Below, piece by piece: positions 58,399 through 64,000 of a stretch of DNA of 64,000 nucleotides. Within the stretch, counting starts at the first letter, position 1; each line of letters starts with the position of its first letter. The DNA lies in the NCBI GenBank assembly GCA_028023455.1, contig JAQFVV010006710.1, forward strand, positions 374,001 through 438,000, given 5' to 3'. The translations under genes were made by a program, and so were the position numbers. Origin of the DNA: Epiperipatus broadwayi. Its lineage: Eukaryota > Onychophora > Udeonychophora > Euonychophora > Peripatidae. The notes beneath the pieces are model-generated. The model saw only the letters and a list, made by a program, of their open reading frames with translations, searched no databases and was not told the DNA's origin.

Positions 58399-61165
58399 GT
58401 TTTATAAATATCCACCATTTTTAGTTTATTACGTTGAAATATAAAGTGAAAGTGAAGTGTATGTTCAATTTTATATTCCAATTTATAGTACGTGTATATT
58501 GAATAAATGTCTATTTAATAGTACATGGAATCAATAGAGGATTGTTTGAAATAACAAAGGCACTTTGTAAGCAAATTCTTTTCCTTTGAACAATTATGAC
58601 AGCTTGTAATTACATGCATACATTCAATCTTACGAGTTGTTATATATGAATTTAATCTTTTACTCAAATCCAAATAATATTTTTTATATCACTTTACGTA
58701 GATCAATAAATTTTTACCAAAAGAAAATCAATTTTAGGAGTTACTATATATACAATTTTTTACTCAAATCCAAGTAACATTATTTTTTATATCACTTTAT
58801 ATAGATCAATAAGTTTTTATCAAAATAAATTAAAAAAAAATATTTTAGTATCTTTTGAAACATTATTCTAGAAAGTTCAAGTATATAAGCCCATATTTTG
58901 TATGTTTTTTCATTTTCCAGATATTGTTTCATATAGAAGCAACAATGTACTGGAATATTGCTATTGTACAGTTCATGTCAGAAAAAAAGTAATTTCATCT
59001 TCATTGAATTTGTTTTTTGTGAAAATTACATATGAACAGAAATATTAATTGCTTATAAATAGCTCGATTTATGAATGATATTAATACTGCATTTTATCAT
59101 GTGGAATTCCTACAATTTGTCTAACTAATATCTTGGTTATAATAGAAAAATATGTTGTTTTTTTATTGAATATTGTTTATAAAAAAAAAACAACTAATGT
59201 TCTTCAATGTTAAAAAAATAAAACTGTTATATAGGGATCGATAGATGATCAAATATTCATAATTAACAAGTAGAACACATAACATTTACAACTGTAGTAG
59301 GAGATAGATATTTAATAAAGAAAATCCATATACATTAGAATACTTGGCAGAGATATCATTTAATAATACGAAGAAATTTGTAAAAAAAACAAACAGTTGA
59401 AATGTTTTGTGCATTCAGTTGTGATAAATAATGTACTTAATGTTTCATGAACATGTGACTTAAACGAAAAAATTGCAAAAGATGAATATCTTTTGAAACT
59501 CTTGGTTAATGATTATCAGTTTCCAAACATGAAACATGTTAACAATGTTGTTGAATATTTCTAAAATAATTATTCTAACAAATGTTCTCTTTAGACAATC
59601 AGTTATCTCAAAACTTATCTATTGGAATAATTTAGTGGATTGTTTTGATGCATACATTAAAGGCTATCCACACTTCTAAAAATCGAAGTTAATCATATAA
59701 TGCAAGCAAAAGTTGCCAATTTTATGCTTAAGATAAATGTTCAAGATATGATTAGCATTTTGAAGCCCATCACTGAGATGCTAAATGAAATATAAAAAAA
59801 CTTATGCTTCATTGCTCAAAATGTGTGTCTATGAAAATAAATAAAAAATTATGAGATTTATATCTGATAGCAATAATTTCACTTAAGTGAAGATAAAATA
59901 TTGTGATTTGATTCTAAGTTCAAAGTATGAATCAAGCTTTCTATTATCATTAACAGTGAAATTTCAGATATAAGCTCCATCATTTCATGAGTCATCTTCC
60001 AATGAATCTGCGGTATTGCAAGAATCAGTTTATTAATAGTAGAAGGGCCAAAAAAATCACAAATGAAAAAGTTAATATTAAAGTATTCTCCATTATGAAA
60101 AGCTCATGCATCTTCAATCAGCATACAAACATTTTTTTCTTCTTTTTTAATTCATTCAAAGTTTCCAAACAAATTGGCAATTGAAAAGGCCTCTAAACTA
60201 ATGTTTTTATACAAAGTGTCTAATGCCAGTGCAAATGCTTAACTTTTATTTTTGCATGCACTAAAGCATTATGTATTGCTATTAATTCAAAGATTATATT
60301 ATACACAGTAAGTAGAACTTTATGCTTAACATTAACTTATTCCTATTTTTAATTTTAGTTAATTCTGAATACATTTTCTATATTTTATTATATACAATAT
60401 ATTCAGATTACAACATTAATGGAAAAAAATTGATTTAAATCCAAAAACACAATTAAAATTAAACTAACTTTTTTGTTTTTCAAAAACCTGTTGCCCAGAA
60501 ACTAAATATGAACCAGATAAAATAATTCTGACATTATATACTTTTTTTTTTCATTCTTTTTTTGAATATAACAATTTACTTTGATAAGGGAATCCAACTG
60601 AAATGCATTATAATTGTATTTAATATATTCAATGTTTGTTTATCAATTATTAAAGACAAAATTACATATAAATTCTGATAGAATTTAAGCACTGTCATGC
60701 TGAATTGATTTGAAAAAATAAATTAGGAAGAAAAATGCTAATAACTTGTTAAAATTTTTTCTCAAATACCTACCATTTACAAAAAATAAGATTTATTAAG
60801 ATAGTTCAGTAAAAGGAAATAATTATTGTAGGAGATATTTCCCCTGTCTCAATAATTTTTGAAATCAATTCAGCATAACAAATTTCCAGGATTCATTCTG
60901 ATCAATCAAAATATGCTACAAACTCACTCTTTATAAGTAATTTTAAAAAAAAGTGGGGACAACTTCAGAATAATAAAGCCAACTGAAAAATTGCATTTGG
61001 GTCTATAAATTCTTAATACTAATTTCAATTGTCTATATATAATATCAAATTCTCCTTCTTTTACTATTAACTTTCATCCATTCTATTAAAAATTTCATCA
61101 TAGATAAAACAAATTTCAGTTTTACTTCTAATTAAATTTCATTACTAATATTAAGATTTTACATA
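58399..61165. other. AT-rich sequence with a short tandem duplication
   Basis: A direct duplication of about 105 bp lies at about 58656-58735 and 58762-58830, with TTTTACTCAAATCCAA and TTTTTTATATCACTTTA shared. At about 59740-59790 the plus strand reads DMISILKPITEML, faintly hAT-like, but it is not enough for a call. Otherwise nothing is recognised. Confidence 0.45.
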
Positions 61166-62026
61166 TGAAGGAGTACCCAAAAATAACAGGAATTTTATAA
61201 TAAAAAATTGTGTATTTATTTTTAGGTATTACAAATTGAATCCCTTTTAAAGTATTGTCTGTTTAATGCCATGAGCCAGTTTAAATGCATTTTTCACTTT
61301 TTAAAATAATCTGGAAACTCTTGCAAAGAAGCTTTTTAACAACCTCCATTTTTTTCTTCACCATTTCTAAGACTGCAAAAGGTAAAAAAAAAAAAAAAGG
61401 GGGGGGGGAGATATTTTATCATTCGAGATAATAAAAAGAAATCGCATGGAATGAGATCGAGTGAATATGGCTGATGGATAAACTGGATCATGCTGAATTT
61501 AATTTAAAAATTGTTTCAAACTCAAGGCTTACCTTGTCATGATGAAGATTGCATTCCTCATTTTGCCACAAAATGAGACATTTACATTTTACTGCATTAT
61601 GCAAAAGTTTCAGAACTTGTAGGTTTTAAACATCTAACTGTTATGAATGAATTCTGAAAGAATGATGTCACTTGAATAAAAAGATTAGCATCATCATGCC
61701 ATTGGAGTTTAGCACGACTTTTTTTGGAATGTGATGAATTTGACACTTCCATTAAATCATTCATAACCATGTGTTTTTGCTAAAGCAACTTATTTATAAG
61801 CTATTTCAAGCATTACAAATTATTCAACTTTTCAGCCATTACAAAAATCAACAAATATGCGAAACATACTTTACAAAAAAAATGTACTACAAGTGACCAC
61901 AATTTCACACGATGACATCATTTGGCAGATTGATGCAGAATCCCCACAATAGGTATCTAGAAACAAAAGCATGTACTACAAGTCATGGCTACCAGAGAAT
62001 AATTCCTGTTATATGTTCACATAAAA
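61166..62026 (-). pseudogene. Mariner-like transposase relic
   Basis: Ends carry ATAACAGGAATTTTATAA (61179) and, mirrored, ATAATTCCTGTTATAT (62000), which look like inverted repeats. Reading the minus strand between them gives blocks in mariner order: MMMLIFLFK with a following HHSFRIHS (like the VMLTVFFD and GxVHHEF region), LKLLHNAVKCKCLILWQNEE, NLHHDKVSLEFETIFKL (like the HHDNAPxH catalytic motif), and near 61240-61330 FQIILKSEKCI and LKGIQFVIPK (like the C-terminal WKKRxxKCI and YFEG). Stops throughout. The assignment is by order of weak motifs; GVQW/FLJ37770-type mariner is my best guess. Confidence 0.5.
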
Positions 62027-64000
62027 ACCACATTTGATAATATAATGTCAATTTTATATATTCGTGTTGTAGAAAAGTTTAAATACAAATTTCAGTTTTC
62101 GAATGTTTATTCTCAACTAACAAAATACAAGTATGCATACATGTAAAAGCATTGAATCTTCTGAAACTCAACTAAAAAACAAAAATAAAAAATATTCTTT
62201 AATTTTTGTTTATATCTCATTATAACTAAAATAATATGTTTATAAAAATAGATTACAGGAGAATAAAAACAACAAAAAAATTAATAATGTGCACATATGA
62301 TTTGTTTATGAAAGTCAAATAATATCACTTCATCAAAACATAATTCAAATACGCATTCTAATGATAACAGTTACCAAAAAATTTCTGAATATAGGATGTA
62401 TTTTAAGTATCTGAAACATAAACATTTCTTAAATTCAAGTGATAATAAAAATTAATATCACCAAAGTACAGTATTATTAGAGACAAAAATTGCATCTGAA
62501 ATTGGACTTCTAAAGATATCTGTATAGTAATATAATTTATAAGGCATCTACATAGAAAAAAATACAGATTTAATTTGCTCAATATTGTCATCTAATAAAA
62601 AAAAAAAAGTGGAACAAAACATCATATACACAGGATTAACTTTAAGACATTTAGACTTCTGATATAAAAACTGCTTTATATTTTAAATGTTAACTAATAA
62701 ACTGGTCCCAAAAAGCATTTAAAATAATTATTCCTCAATCTATATAATTATTTATTTATATTCATAATAAAAACTTTTTTTTCTTCTCTTAAATAAATAA
62801 ATCTTTTATATTGTAACAGACATTTAAAAGAAAAAAAAACAACTTTCAATCTCCCTTGGATTCAAACTTGCAGAATCCATTAAATAATCATAAATAATTA
62901 TTCTAATAGCAAAAAAAAAAAATGTATGAATTTTACATTATAATTTTTGTTTTAACAAATGCTAATAATTGACTAGAAAACTCAAATTTTGAAGTAATTG
63001 ATTTCTGATTTATTTATTTATGAATAAACATAAAAATATTAATTAGTAACAAATAAAAAAACCTTATAGCAAAAGTAATTCGTATTCTTTCAGTATTAAT
63101 AAAGGCAGTACAGAATTACAATCTAAATAACACATGCACAAATTCATGTTCCATGTCTAATTTCAATAATTAAAGTGATAATACTCAAGGATTGTATGAA
63201 TATTCTGTATAGACAACTTTTTATGGACAAAAACATCTTAAAAAATTGTGTGAAAACTATTTGTCATGACAAATTATTTATAACTGGATATAGAAATTTT
63301 TTCAACAATATTCAAAAATTGTTTACAATATTTTGAATTTTCTAGGTATTCAAGTAGCACACTTTCAAAGCAGTGATAAAATTGAAAATTCAACAATAAA
63401 ATGTTAAATTCTATAGAAGTTTCAAAATGTAATTTAAAGAAAATATCCAGATCTATTGGGAAAAGCATTACTCATTCATGATAATCCAAGATCTTATACA
63501 ATAAAGTAAATCTACTAGAAAATTTGAAAATTGAAATGAAAACTGCTTGAATGTTTATTTTAGACTTATGCCTTAGCTCAAATTATTTTTACTTGCTTAC
63601 TCTATTAAAAAGCCCATTTTGATGGTTCAACTAGAAAATGTTCGAAAACTTAGTTTTCTTATATGCATGACCAATGTTAGATTCCTATGAATAAATTTTT
63701 AATTTTGTGTAGCATAAATAATTTTTTTTTCATACTTATTTCCCGTCATTTACCATAATATACATCTAATTATTAATTACCATTTAAAGAATTTAAAGGA
63801 AAACTTAAATTTGAAACAGTACATGGTTAATCAATATGAATTTATGCCAATTATAGGTTATATCACAATTGGTATTCAATATATTAAGGATAAAATCTGA
63901 TTGAATACCAAACATCTGAAAGATACATGAAATAAATAGTGAACTATATTTATTGTTAATGTCACATAAAACAATTTTGTTCTTAATATATCCTCTAATA
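62027..64000. other. AT-rich sequence, no gene recognised
   Basis: No gene, RNA or repeat family recognised; short A/T-driven frames only. Confidence 0.5.

Noticed and set aside
59400-60200. Continuation of the BED-hAT gene
   Set aside because: Only one weak phrase (DMISILKPITEML) is suggestive; the rest does not follow the family.
1-64000. CRISPR arrays, bacterial operons, rRNA genes or a host protein-coding gene
   Set aside because: No regularly spaced short repeats of CRISPR type, no ribosomal RNA motifs, and no conserved non-transposon protein or convincing exon set was seen on either strand.

Overview
This 64 kb window is very AT-rich eukaryotic DNA with no host gene that I can recognise. 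The mobile-element content is metazoan in type: an RTE-clade LINE, GIY-YIG Penelope-like elements (PLEs), hAT (BED finger and GTF2IRD2-like types), a Tigger/pogo fragment and a mariner-like fragment. It looks like intergenic or intronic sequence of an AT-rich invertebrate; the phylum cannot be fixed from the sequence. Nearly all recognisable coding sequence belongs to transposons, and all of it is broken by stops or frameshifts.

Layout. 822-5132: a decayed PLE in head-to-head arrangement, with a 2.75 kb hAT transposon (1019-3766, perfect 8-bp target duplication) inserted in its left arm. About 5958-9220: a nearly full-length RTE LINE (endonuclease plus reverse transcriptase, three frames). 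9.2-24 kb: mostly unrecognised AT-rich DNA with small foldback elements (10.85, 11.0, 13.3 and 15.1 kb) and an RTE tail relic (19.1 kb). 24090-24929: an 840-bp foldback carrying two hammerhead ribozymes (HHRs). 25926-29810: a composite PLE with RT and GIY-YIG domains whose terminal repeats hold a tRNA-like module (Pol III boxes A and B) beside an HHR-like motif. 30590-31285: a tandem retrozyme-like repeat with two canonical HHRs 428 bp apart. 31664-32811: a possible inverted-repeat DNA element. 39973-40330: Tigger-type transposase N-terminus. 42621-43665: RTE pseudogene interrupted by a 214-bp HHR element with a perfect 13-bp duplication. 45949-46473: PLE-type foldback. 46927-50585: two related elements with terminal inverted repeats and internal minisatellites. 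51573-51906: miniature PLE foldback. 52286-54748: a second PLE on the minus strand, with a 14-bp duplication. 55228-56580: a BED-hAT transposase gene, itself split by a PLE-type foldback (55557-56012) with a perfect 12-bp duplication. 57319-57389: a tRNA-Val-like sequence with an A-rich tail. 57845-58398: 5'-truncated RTE. 61166-62026: mariner-like relic.

The unifying theme is a dense set of PLE and PLE-like non-autonomous elements. At least eight insertions share 12-14 bp target duplications, inverted terminal modules, a one-sided extension (about 30-60 nt where measured), and a hammerhead or hammerhead-like motif in the terminal module. Two ribozymes (30.8 and 31.2 kb, minus strand) keep every core nucleotide, so a transcript could self-cleave to a 428-nt monomer. 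I infer that the HHR elements are moved by PLE proteins, but no intact PLE gene exists here to supply them.
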